This document shows, in pieces, positions 1 through 10,023 of a stretch of DNA of 64,000 nucleotides (within the stretch, counting starts at the first letter, position 1; every line of letters starts with the position of its first letter). The translations under genes were made by a program, and so were the position numbers. Source of the stretch: Psilocybe azurescens (lineage: Eukaryota > Basidiomycota > Agaricomycetes > Agaricales > Agrocybaceae); assembly GCA_023853785.1 (NCBI GenBank), contig JAJIRX010000567.1, positions 1 through 64,000 of the forward strand, in the 5' to 3' direction. A model generated the notes under the pieces. It was not told the origin of the DNA and ran no database searches. It saw only the letters and a list, made by a program, of their open reading frames with translations.

Positions 1-339
1 GGATAGCAGATGACGATGAGAATAGGAAAGATATCTTAACTTTGTGCATACAATGCCTGCATTAAAACCACTTATCAAACATACTAATGAATAACCAGAC
101 CCATTCAGGTGTCCATATACTGGAAACCGCTCTAAAATCGAGTAACCAAGTATGTCCATATGTAACATTGCCAAGAAGTGAGAGAAACAACAGCCCTACT
201 AATAAAATAGATAACCCACTACTACTGGTATACATAATTTCAGTCCAATCTGAATGTCAAAAGGTCCAGAGACACTAGGCGGTTGATTTGGCGGCCGCTC
301 GGGCTGGGCCTCTGGTAGCCGCCCTTGCTATTGGGGGGA
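1..339. other. No gene recognised
   Basis: No reading frame with coding character is visible on either strand, and I see no repeat or RNA gene. It lies just downstream of the 3' end of the minus-strand gene that stops at 340 and may hold its terminator region. Confidence 0.5.
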
Positions 340-1572
340 TTAACCGAGTGGCCTAAAGGTGGAAGGCATTACTCGATAAGATGTCTGATGACTACAATTT
401 CGTACTATAGCAATGAACTCACTTATCATTGGGGATATTTTAGAGGCAATAAGACTCCTAACTAGCGCTCTGATTTCGTTGTTGCCCTCAGGGTCAGAAG
501 CCTGCGGCACAGAGGCTGGGGCAGCATTGGCATTATGTGTGCTGGTGGTGACGACATTGCCACTGTTGATCACCATAGCATTGCGACCAGAGGCATTTAT
601 TCCACGTGTTACGACTGGTCTGAATGTTCCTGTAGCGGACTGAATATCATGCGTGGCGGACTGAAATACATTGGTGGTGGACTGAGCCTCATCGGAAGCG
701 GATGACTTGACGGCCTGGGGTGGAGGCCCGTAATATATCGATCTCATTTTGATATCCCCACTGCCGTAGACGAATGCATTATCTCCAGAGGCAAGAATGT
801 TCCCAGCCTCGACTGACACCTGAAAGGCTGTCGAATCAGATGTGGGGGCATTGTCATCAATAGCATCCTTTATGCATTTGACCCCTTGACTAATAGACAC
901 AATGACCTGATTCTGTTCAAATATAGAAAACCCGTCAGGAAATTTTTGAATGCGTCATCAAGCACACAGAACTAACCTGAAATACGGCTTGCGCCTGCAT
1001 CATCTGCTCCTTCAAGCTTCCAATCAATCGTTTTTCGGTACTGTTGACCAAAGCCCGTTTCCACCAAGACCTGCCACTCATTAATTGACAAGTTATCTCG
1101 ACCTGGTTTAAAGTTCTATAGCAGCATTTCAGCTCGGGCACGACACTGAGCGATTCGTGCTTCGCCATACTTGACTAGGCCTTCAACGTATGCCATCAGA
1201 TCCGCAGAAATATCTTCTCCCTGGCAGAGATCTTAGTACAAGAATCGTTGATGGATTTGACAACCATCCGCGCTGTTTGGATGAGATCCATACGTTCCGA
1301 AGAGTTGTTTCTCGTGTCCTTGTTTGCTCACATAAGTTCCTCGACACTTATGCCAATGAAACAATTTTACTCACCTCGGCGATCTTGATAATGGAGCATA
1401 GAACGTTGACCACCTTTGCAAGAGCCGGAACTGGAACGAAACCACAAACAGCTTCCAACGTTGTTAGAGTTATACGTGTATTAGCCAGAATATCATCGGT
1501 GGGATTATAGTCCGCTAAGTGGTTACGAGTCAAAGGCGCATCAACGAGTGCGGCTTCATTGGCAAGAGACAT
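340..1572 (-). CDS. HeLo/MLKL-like adaptor-domain protein with C-terminal HET-s-like repeats
   Basis: Minus-strand gene of several exons; ATG at 1572, stop at 340. Exon 1 (1572-1375) encodes a helical segment with VPVPALAKVV and ends at a GTGAGT donor. Further pieces at about 1345-950 read ANKDTRNNSSERMDLIQTAR, a stretch with MAYVEGLVKYGEARIAQC, and LIGSLKEQMMQAQAVFQ. These match the layout I know for the fungal HeLo/MLKL-type four-helix adaptor domain (family knowledge, not computed). The last exon (about 892-340) has two imperfect copies of one unit: ILASGDNAFVYGSGDI (near 750-812) and INASGRNAMVINSGNVVT (near 528-603). The second resembles HET-s-type amyloid repeats. The exons do not join cleanly: the frame changes near 1212 and an in-frame TAG lies near 1128, so the gene may be decayed or carry sequence errors. 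Function is inferred: a membrane-targeting or cell-death effector. Confidence 0.5.
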
Positions 1573-1740
1573 AATCAAGATTGATAGAGTATCAGATCAG
1601 CTGTAGCTGGTAGAAGGCGTGGTGCGTGTATAATTTGGCACAATACTATTCGATACTTAAATACCCTCGATCGAGTTGGGTGACCAAGCGCTCAGAAACA
1701 GCAACGGATTCACAACAAGACGATTCTTAATGCTGTAACT

Positions 1741-2153
1741 ATTCAGTCGAAATACAAGGGATTCTGAGAAACTGTCGAGAAAATGTACACCCACATCACG
1801 GCGGACGTACGTTATTGAGCTGTCGCCGTGTTCGTCCACAGTGACTGTCCCTGGTTACTCGCTCGGCTTAGCCGGCTACGCTTTTGTTTGTATACTTTGT
1901 GTATATTAATAACCAGGACTATGTCGCCATTACGTGTACATGTCAATGTCTGTAATTGTTCGGTCGGAATACAAGGGACTCCGAAGAAGTGTCGAACAAA
2001 CACACCTGTTCGCCCACACATCAGAAGGCGTACGCCGATGGATTGTCACCGTAGTCGCCCACAGCGACTGTCCCTTGTTACTCGCTTGGCTATGCTGTGT
2101 TTGCATATTAATAGTCGGGACTATGTTGGCACTGTGTATGCATGTCAAGGTCA
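1741..2153. repeat. Two-copy tandem duplication, about 205 bp per unit
   Basis: Copy 1 runs from 1741 to about 1951, copy 2 from 1958 to about 2153. They share blocks in the same order: AATACAAGGGA (1751, 1969), the CACAG-GACTGTCCC-GTTACTCGCT block (near 1839 and 2059), TATTAATA (near 1903 and 2106) and GGACTATGT (near 1916 and 2118). Divergence is moderate, so the duplication is not recent. No coding frame is conserved between copies. Confidence 0.75.
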
Positions 2154-3019
2154 CAGGTGGCTCAGGAAATATGTGTAAAGACGAGAAAGGAAACGTTTAC
2201 CATGGCTTTTCGCATTTTGGCCTTGGCTTACAACATTACTTCTATCCCAGCCAACGCATCAGAAATGGAGTCTAGCCTTCAGGCTAATTTTGGCTTTCTG
2301 CGCTTTGGATCTCGCCAGCTGCCGGCAGTCCCTTGTCTTGGGATAATGAATTACCCACAAACAAAGTCGATTTTTCATTCGGCTTTGATGATCAAACGCT
2401 ACTGACGAAGCTGTCGTATAACCTGACTTTACCGAAATGGACCAAAGTAAACATAGTGTCCGCCATGTCCATCGACGGGACACAGATCATAAGCGAAAGG
2501 TCAAACACACATTATGTACTACTATACGACTAGTATTCAATGTTACGATCCAATGGTGCCCTTCCCCGTCAAAGAATCACATTCATTGGAAGTCTGCTTC
2601 AATCTAGGGGCCCATGATTTTATGATTCTCAGTGCCCTACTGATATCCGGAGCGGAAAATCCCAAAATACAAATAGTTTCTGATATTTGAGGTACTCTGT
2701 ATAAGTTACTAATAGAGCTTTTGAGGCTCAAAGTTAGGCTACATACACTATGCATCATCTTTGAATGCTTGCGGGTACTCATTGACCAGCTGTGTACTGA
2801 TCCAGATGGTGAATTTTTATTGACGCGATGAAAAGGTTCTCGACAGACTAATCCGCGACAGTCTTGACGTTATTGAGCTTGCCAGTGACGTAAGCGATGG
2901 ACTGCGTAGAAATTTAACGGATGAAGGACGCTTCGGCTTTTCCATATCGTAGAACACGGAGCAAACCTCTATCGCAACTGTCCGGAGTACTCCTCCCACT
3001 TCCTCGTATGAAGCCTGAT
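2154..3019. other. No gene confidently assigned
   Basis: Open frames exist on both strands (for example 2817-2999 on the minus strand), but none resembles the C-terminal part of the neighbouring family member at 5816-7701. Part may be 3' untranslated sequence of the gene ending at 3020, or a decayed last exon of it. Confidence 0.4.
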
Positions 3020-4712
3020 TTACGTGAATTTTGGAACCCTCTTGAGGGATCCACTCGTACCAATCCGGCTCCCTTTGTACTCTAAAACGGCTTGAGAAAT
3101 ATCCGGTTCATGCTTGCTGCATCTTAAAGCAGCGGCAGCCCACAAGGTCGTTCGGTAGCAGCCAACCACTAGCTTCAGAGAACCGTTGACAGGAGTGCGC
3201 CGTTTATAGGAGGAATGAAATTCCAGATGATACCAGGAAGCTATCTGATCGTCGAAGTGACGTTCGATATAGGTCATCAGATCTTCTGGTACCACATCTT
3301 TCGAGCATCCGTCTGGTACAACGAGGATCGCTCCACCGAGACTTAAAGGTCTCGTAACCGACTTGAATAGATACCTAAAAACTCTGAAATCAATAGAAAT
3401 GAGCACCGACATCAACATTCCCGAAGAGACGAGAAACAATAACCTAGTTGTGGCGCTCCCCTCTGGCATACTGATTTTGGAAGCTTCGAAATTTTGGCTT
3501 ATATATGTTTTGTTAGACACTCGCAGTTTCTGTTTACTAGGTTTTTGCCAGCCTGCCAGCTCAAAGGGTTTGAAGGTCGGCGGTGGGCGGTAGTTCATCT
3601 TGATATTGTCTTCCTTTGACATGAATATGTTGAACATGACATTGAAGCTACCATCAGAGGCAAACATGCCCACGTCTCCCAGTGAGCAGTGCTTTTCTTG
3701 TCGCTCTCGATCGAGGGCCAGGTCGGGATAGGGATCCCATAGGCGGATTACATCTATGGCTCCGAGTCCTAACGTAGTCTTCATAGGTGCACGCATATAC
3801 GCCTCTATATTCTTGTCAGTACTATCTGGAAGCTGTAGTTTCTGTGAATTTATCTATCAGTACGTGTTGTATACATCATAATTGATGGTGATAACCTCAG
3901 CCTCCATCTTCTCAAGACGAACCCGCGGCTTGCGCGTTGCTTGTGCTTGTGCTTGTGACTCAAGGCCTACAATTTTATGAAGTAAGATGTCGGGGTAGTT
4001 GAGAACAGACTAAATACCTGGACGACCCTGATTGCGTTCTCCAGGATTCCCATGAGGCCGGGCTGTTCTTCCAGCTCTCAAAGTCGAGGCAGATCCAGTA
4101 GCCCTATTCAAGGAAGCGTCATTGCATAGCACTCGCTCTGACTGGATTACAAAGTCTTTAGAAAATGAGTGAGAAAGCATAGATGTAGCTGTCACGAACG
4201 GAATTCCATCTGGAGGGTGCTGATATGTCATTATGTCTACTGCTGCTCTCAACAGGGCCTATGCCTATTGGTATATGGAAATCAGAACCAAGGTCCACAA
4301 AGACGCAAAATACACACTTTTGCTGTGCTTAGGACCTTGGGTTCTATCGCCTTCGTGATATTTCAGTGTATTGTCACTTGTAATGATAGCGATAAAACCA
4401 AACCATTGTATTGATTGACGATTAACGTGGCGATGTTGGTTGTATTACCGCTGCTGTTATCGGTTGTGTTGGTAGTCGTCGTGACGTTGCCACTTTCCGA
4501 GATGATTGTCGAACTGGACTCTGTCAACACAACGCCAAGATAAAGAAAAAGTCAGAAGCGTTAACCTGGGAGTGGAATGGTAGCTGCGTGTGGATACCAG
4601 GTTCATCACGAGATACACCTGCAGCTTCTTCCTCCTCTGTTAACGAGTGCAGGATAGTGGAAGCAAAGCTACTCCTCCCGGACGAGCTATTGAGAGATGG
4701 GGCTTCGTTCAT
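3020..4712 (-). CDS. Agaricomycete hypothetical protein, paralogue of the gene at 5816
   Basis: Multi-exon gene. Exon 1 starts at ATG 4712 (MNEAPSLNSSSGRSS) and is Ser/Glu rich. The next coding stretch (about 4515-4385) holds ISESGNVTTTTNTTDN. The main exon (about 3796-3020) carries the family core: a LWDPYPDL segment, SLGDVGMF-SDGSFNVMFNIF, then GAILVVPDG, ASWYHLEF and LKLVVGCYRTT. The same blocks occur in order in the plus-strand gene at 5816 (IWDVV, IGDVGYL, GILVLPDG, LEWYLFF, LCIVTGCDRATTW). I recognise this as a family common in Agaricomycetes with no known function. Near 3345-3430 the open frame runs through what looks like an intron whose length is a multiple of three. The 3' end is uncertain: the counterpart continues past this point. 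The Ser-Gly-Asn-Val-Thr stretch resembles the repeats of the neighbouring adaptor gene. Confidence 0.5.
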
Positions 4713-5270
4713 TTTAACTTGTCAAATACGATGGCTGCGTGCGATGGCGAGATATGTAGTTGTCGAGTAGTGGCTGAGATGGAATCAACGATAAGATGAG
4801 GCTTGAGGCCTGAGGCCTGAGGTCTGGGGAGCGGTTTAGAAGTGTGTGGAAAACGATCGCAATTAATGTAAGTAAACAGAAGCACAGTTCTGATGGGACA
4901 TGCCGATGTTCAGTGCCAATATGTATCCACGAATCTGAACGGGTTCAAAAGCAAGAGCCAAAATAAGTAATCTTCGCATACAAATTGGTCGCAAATTAAT
5001 TAGTACCGTTGTTCGCATCCAGAAAACAAAGCGGAAGCGTTTGACAGCTTGACAGCGGCTATTTATGTACATACTACGTGGGTACTTCGCCTACACACCT
5101 GCGACACAATAATATACAACCAGCCCTCCTCGCTTAGTACCTTTTGATCCCACCAGTCACGGTGTAAACAAAAGTGTATTTACACACTTATAACCCATAG
5201 TTTTTTTCGATTCACGGACTTGGTTCGCAGGGAAATGCAATCCGTAACCCATAAGCCTGTGATACCCAAA

Positions 5271-5395
5271 GAATGTTTCGCTATGCCAGTGTCTGGCATG
5301 CTCTATGATGAGCTTTGCTTCCAAAGTTCTCACGGGGTGACCATCAAAAGCCAGCATTTTGGCATCGGGCAGTAGAGAGGGTGCTCCCCAATAAT
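5271..5395 (+). repeat. Dispersed repeat, copy A
   Basis: About 125 bp that matches 13601-13761 in the same orientation. Shared blocks include TTCGCTATGCCAGTG, TGGCATGCTCTATGA, GGGGTGACCATCAAAA and the CTCCCCAAT end. Copy A lacks about 30 bp present in copy B. Likely a fragment of a transposon or LTR; no coding content. Confidence 0.8.
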
Positions 5396-5815
5396 CCATA
5401 CTTTTGGGGGTCGGTGAACTACAACTTTTGACTTTTTCAGCTCATTTCGCGATGATTTTTCCTGATATGTCAGTATTTTAGAGCATTGATGCTATTGAAA
5501 TAGCTCCTAGCTACGGCGCACTACTGTACTAAGTACATAGGATAGGAACAAAAAGTGATCTCTCAATGCATTACATGACACGCATCGATCAGGAAGCTTG
5601 CGGTCACACCGGCTGTCCAACATTTGAGCTGTTCCTTGCTGTTGCTAATGGGCTTCCAACGGGCATCACAAGGGTATCACATAAATCAAACAAGACGGCT
5701 ATTGCCAGTTTATTTCCAAATGGAACCAATTATGTAGCTGTCCTTTTGACCAACTCAACCAGATTCAACCAGAACATATACAGCTTCGTCCTGCACTTTG
5801 ACTGGAGCCACGACG

Positions 5816-7701
5816 ATGGACAACCAGGGCGACGACATGGTAACAGAATGCCATTCTTGTTCCTCTATTCATATTTGAACTTTTGTTCAGGCCGTGGATG
5901 ATCGTGATCCTGAGGGACCATATCCTGGGGATAACAGAACTTCAGAAGATACTCATTCACAACGAGGTATGCCGGTACTGCATAAAGCGTGAAGCGCTCT
6001 CATTTTCCGCCAGATTCGATTGCGCGTCCATATCAAGCCATTTTAAACGATACCAGCTTTGCACGATGCCATGCAATCTCTTGCCCATCAAGCGGAACGG
6101 AAACCTATACTCGCTCTCTTTTAATGTTGGGAAATGGCCTTCCGATCTGGGACGTAGTTGGAACTGTGGATCGGCCGCAGCACCATTTCAAGTCGGGGGT
6201 TATGATAGGTGACGTTGGATATCTCAGCGTTGACGGTGATTTCTTCTGTTACTTCAATATTTTTCTGCCCGCAAGCAACGAGTTACAGTCCCGCTTTCCT
6301 CCCAACATGGAGCCTCTCCTCCCTCCGCCGCAGCCGGATGAAATTAAGACAGATGCGAACCATTTCCTCCCGGCACCACACTTGTCAGTACGGGAGTGGA
6401 AGTGACCCAAGTCTCCGCGTCGCCTTTGTGACTATGTTCCACTTTGTACTGCTTCTACTTTACTAAAGCACCTTGCACAACTCAGAGATCTTAAGTTCAC
6501 GGTCAAAGCACGTGAATGTGGAATACTCGTTCTGCCAGACGGTGCGTCTCGTGAAGATCTTGTGTCGACAACTCGGATTCGCGACTACGTCCAAAAACAC
6601 GCATTGGAGTGGTATCTATTCTTTAATGGCGGAAGAGGCAACGTTGCATTTCCGAATGGATCACTTTGCATTGTTACCGGCTGCGACAGAGCTACGACAT
6701 GGGCGACATGTACCTCGGATCCACGATCTCTCACTCAGGCGGGTATTATCACTAATCGCTACAAGGACGGAAAATTCCACAACGACAGCGATATGCAAAG
6801 TCTCTGGTCTCAAGCAGACGATGGCACCGAGAAGTGTGCAGTGTTTGTACGTGCTATGAGGGTGGCTGTGAATATCAGTGATTGGACACAACATGTCCTA
6901 CAGTATGAACCCCACGCCGCATTCCCTTCTACAATATGCTCTCTGTTCCTGTTGTTGGGGTTCGAGCGCGCTTTCGGACATTCAAGGAAGTGCGATTCCG
7001 ACAAACAGACAAACATGTAGCTCGAGGGGAAAACTGGTGTGTCACCTTCAATCTCCATGTATAGTCCTATCTCCACGAGGCTGAGTAGACACCCTAGTGT
7101 ATATTTCATCCACTGGAAGTCATTCTCCACATTCTTCTTAACGAGGTAGGCTGCACTTATATATTAAATCTTGGATTTTCCTTACTAACTTTCGACAGAC
7201 TCCAACAGCTGACGTGGCGTTTGCTGAAGATTCCATGTGGTGTCATCTCGCTAACAAGGTACGTCCCAGATGCTTAATGTGTCTTTCACCCGTAAGCTGA
7301 TCATGCTGTTCAGAGCGATGGAAGAATTGCCCAAACTTTCGAATTGCTGATCAGGATACTAGAGACTCACGAGATTTTGAGCGAAGAAGGCAAGATCTTC
7401 CTGGTTTTTCAAATGCGTTGATGACTTTCTTATCTCATGCCATTAGGAATGGTAACTTTGGTTCCTGTGGGCTCCCATGAACCACCCCAGGTAATATGCC
7501 CTCACGTCGCATTGTGCATCTCTTGCTTAGTCCATTTCCTTCTAGAGTGCGGCTTCCTCTTTGAGCAAATTCTTTCTCCATATACCTTCACTTGTCCTAC
7601 AAGAATATAAGGCCAGGCGTCGGCATCGGGAGGCTGTCCACAAGGTCGCGAAGGTGTTTCCAGGGCCCGGAATGCCTGCAGAGTCTTTGAGATCTGGGTG
7701 A
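5816..7701 (+). CDS. Agaricomycete hypothetical protein, paralogue of the gene at 3020-4712
   Basis: A full model can be read. Exon 1 is 5816-5839 and exon 2 is 5891-5966. Exon 3 is 6014-6387, after a 47-base intron that joins in frame. Exon 4 starts at 6469. Later exons include the stretch with IFHPLEVILHILLNE then TPTADVAFAEDSMWCHLA, and the last exon ends in a Lys/Arg-rich tail at TGA 7699-7701. The core has IGDVGYLSVDGDFFCYFNIF, GILVLPDGASREDL, LEWYLFFNG and SLCIVTGCDRATTWATC. This is the architecture of a family I know only as uncharacterised Agaricomycete proteins; the cysteine-bearing VTGCDKAT-type block is its most constant part. Function unknown. It sits on the opposite strand from its paralogue, about 1.1 kb away, with a repeat copy (5271-5395) between them. 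Confidence 0.65.
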
Positions 7702-8269
7702 ATGACGTCTTTTACATACTATCATATCCGAGGTTCTTCAGAAATACTGTTCAGTGTCTCTTTTACTTTTATTTGCAGTAATACTCTGTCCAGAGCATTA
7801 ATGGCCTGTTTTCGTATTCTGGGTTTTATCTAGTTCAAGTTACATCTGATATACATATTGTCGTGTATCTAAATGCATCTTGTATATAAATCCCTTCTGC
7901 AGGGCACTGGGCACTCCTGGGTCTATCGAATAATAGTAAGTAGACTCCAATTCTATGAATACTGGTCCTGGGGTATTAGTACATGTGTAAGTGTCTCCAA
8001 GTCTTCTCTGCAGTAACCACTGAACAGCACACTTTGGGACTAAGTACCATTGTTCATGGATACGAGCTCCCGGAATTGGCTAGTGTTTTTAATGTCTGGC
8101 TTCCCATCTTAGACTTCTAGCACCTAGCTCCCTCTGGTGACTGTTCTCTGGAAGAAGCATCAGGCTATCATGAGATCCAGAAGTGCCCATACCAAAGTAC
8201 CCCACAAGGTCAACTGTCATGTTAGGATCACGTGACCATGACCCTTAGTCACTTCGGTGCAGAATTTAT
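7702..8269. other. No gene recognised
   Basis: Intergenic, increasingly AT-rich towards the transposon at 8431. No coding frame longer than 60 codons and no RNA gene seen. Confidence 0.5.
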
Positions 8270-8430
8270 GGGAACTTTGTAGATCAACTACAAGTCAACC
8301 TTCAATGTACAAATTTAGAGGTTCTTTGTATTTGAAGTACAAAGAGACTTTGTAGATCATCATGTATTTGATATAATTAACATGGTAAAAGGAAACTTTG
8401 TGTTTAAAATATAAATTGATCCTATATATA
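8270..8430. repeat. Degenerate short-period repeat, left of the Tc1 element
   Basis: Variants of a GGAACTTTGTATTTGAAATA-like unit recur near 8270, 8311, 8346 and 8388. Further variants lie right of the transposon near 10062 and 10134. The transposon therefore appears to have inserted into a pre-existing degenerate tandem repeat. Confidence 0.45.
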
Positions 8431-8640
8431 CAGTAGCTCAAAAAACTGTCCCAATGTTTGGCACTTTCTCACTAATTGTTTAATAACTTGGGAAATAAAT
8501 TTTGTAAAAGTCTGAAAATATTATATGTTATAGTTTAACATGTAACTAACATATTTCTCACCAAGGTCACATGATTTTAACAAACACTGATTAAGTAATG
8601 GAATTTACAAAATAATAGAGCATTGGGACAGTTTTTTGAC
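8431..8640 (+). repeat. Left terminal inverted repeat of the Tc1 element
   Basis: Matches the reverse complement of 9817-10023 almost completely. The block AAAACTGTCCCAATG occurs at the outer end (near 8441), and its inverse CATTGGGACAGTTTT at the inner end (near 8621), so the repeat is itself flanked by inverted sites. Confidence 0.92.
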
Positions 8641-8647
8641 TCTCTAT

Positions 8648-9667
8648 CTAGTACTTAGTATGGCCTCCCTTTGCCTTGATAACAGCCTCCATTCTCCTTG
8701 GCATGCTTTCTATAAGCCTTTGGCATGTTTCTGAACATATTTCAGTCCATTCCTTTGCCAATCTCTCCCACAATTCAAATGCTCCTTTGGGTGGTGTCTC
8801 ATAGGTGTTCATTTGCCTTTTGAGGTAAACCCAAAGGTGTTCAATGGGGTTGAGATCAGGGGATTGTGGTGGCCACTCCATAACTTCAACATCATTGGCC
8901 AAAACCATTCTTGAGCTTTTTTGAGGTGTGTTTGGGGTCATTATCCTGCTGAAAAATCCTTTTCCCTCTGCCATCTCCAAGTTGTCAAAGCTTTCATCCA
9001 CCCCATGCTCCAAAATTCACAGTATTGGTCTGCATTCATCTTCCTCTCAACCTCAGTGAGTGTTCCAACACCATTCCACCCCATACAAGCCCATACCATG
9101 AGATTGTTGCCCCCTCCATGCTTGACAGTTGGTAATGTTCTATCTGAGATTGCTTCACCCTTGGGTTTCCATGTATAGACCCTTCCATCTGAGCCAATCC
9201 TGTTGATTTTTGTTTCATCTGACCAGAGTACTCTTTTCCAATCCTCCACAGTCCAGCCAACATGATTCTGGGCAAATTTTAGGTGTTTTTGACGGTGGAT
9301 AGCCTTGAGGAGGGCCGTTTTGATTTAACAACAGAGCGGAAGTTGTTTTCTTTGAGGGCATTTCTGACTGTTTGGGCACAAACAGGAGAGGGAATAGCAT
9401 CATTGATGAAGTGTGTTGTCTGGACAGCATTGTCCAGCTTTCCTGTTTTGATTTGACGAAAAAGGACCTGTTTATCCTTGGGAGTAAGCTTGGAGGGACA
9501 TCCATCTTTGTTGTTTTGGGGTTTTCTTTGTTGGCATCCACTTTCCTCTTGATTCTTCCAACAGTAGACTTTCCCAAGCCAGTTTTAGACTCTATTTGAT
9601 AAAGAGAATAGCCCTCTTCAAGAAGATTGAGGACAGAATTGTATTGAGAAGGTGTTGCAGGCTTCAT
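8648..9667 (-). pseudogene. Tc1/mariner transposase, frameshifted
   Basis: Start chosen at ATG 9667, just before a paired helix-turn-helix region (YSLYQIESKTGLGKSTVGRI) typical of Tc1 transposases. The catalytic DDE landmarks are all visible: WSDETKIN (first Asp), FQQDNDPKHT (second Asp) and SPDLNPIEHLW (third acidic residue). They lie in different reading frames: breaks fall near 9550-9290 and again near 8960-8900. The expected length is about 340 residues, and the total span fits. Either the gene is inactivated or homopolymer errors split it. Confidence 0.85.
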
Positions 9668-9816
9668 GATGTGGTGGTTAAAGAGAAAGATGGTTGAACT
9701 TGAATTCAACATTTCAAATGTGTACAAATAGTGTCACATGACCTTGTTTAATTTTCTCACAATTTATACAAAGCAATTTGGCTTTCTACAAGCATGTAAA
9801 GCTATTATTTTATAGG

Positions 9817-10023
9817 GTCAAAAACTGTCCCAATGTTTTATTATTTTGTAAATTCCATTACTTAATCAGTGTTTGTTAAAATCATGTGACCTTGGTGAGA
9901 AATATGTTAGTCACATGTTGAACTATAACATATAATATTTTCAGACTTTTACATAATTTATTTTTAAGTTATTAAACAATTAGTGAGAAAGTGCCAAACA
10001 TTGGGACAGTTTTTGAGCTACTG
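9817..10023 (-). repeat. Right terminal inverted repeat of the Tc1 element
   Basis: Near-exact inverse of 8431-8640, with the same inner and outer CTGTCCCAATG sites. Ends at GAGCTACTG followed by TA. Confidence 0.92.

Larger units (their letters stand above)
8431..10023 (-). mobile_element. Tc1/mariner-family DNA transposon, 1593 bp
   Basis: The element is bounded by TA dinucleotides at 8429-8430 and 10024-10025, the target duplication of Tc1/mariner elements. Its ends read CAGTAGCTCAAAAA and the complement. The terminal inverted repeats are about 207-210 bp long (8431-8640 and 9817-10023) and differ at only a few positions, which suggests fairly recent activity. Between them is a minus-strand transposase gene broken by frame changes, so the copy is probably non-autonomous, or mis-assembled. 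Confidence 0.93.

Noticed and set aside
413..643. Plus-strand frame of 76 codons
   Set aside because: Antisense shadow of the repeat-bearing last exon of the 340-1572 gene.
3940..3960. CTTGTG triplet-like repeat and the GCCTGAG repeats near 4806
   Set aside because: Three short units each; too short to be meaningful beyond local slippage.
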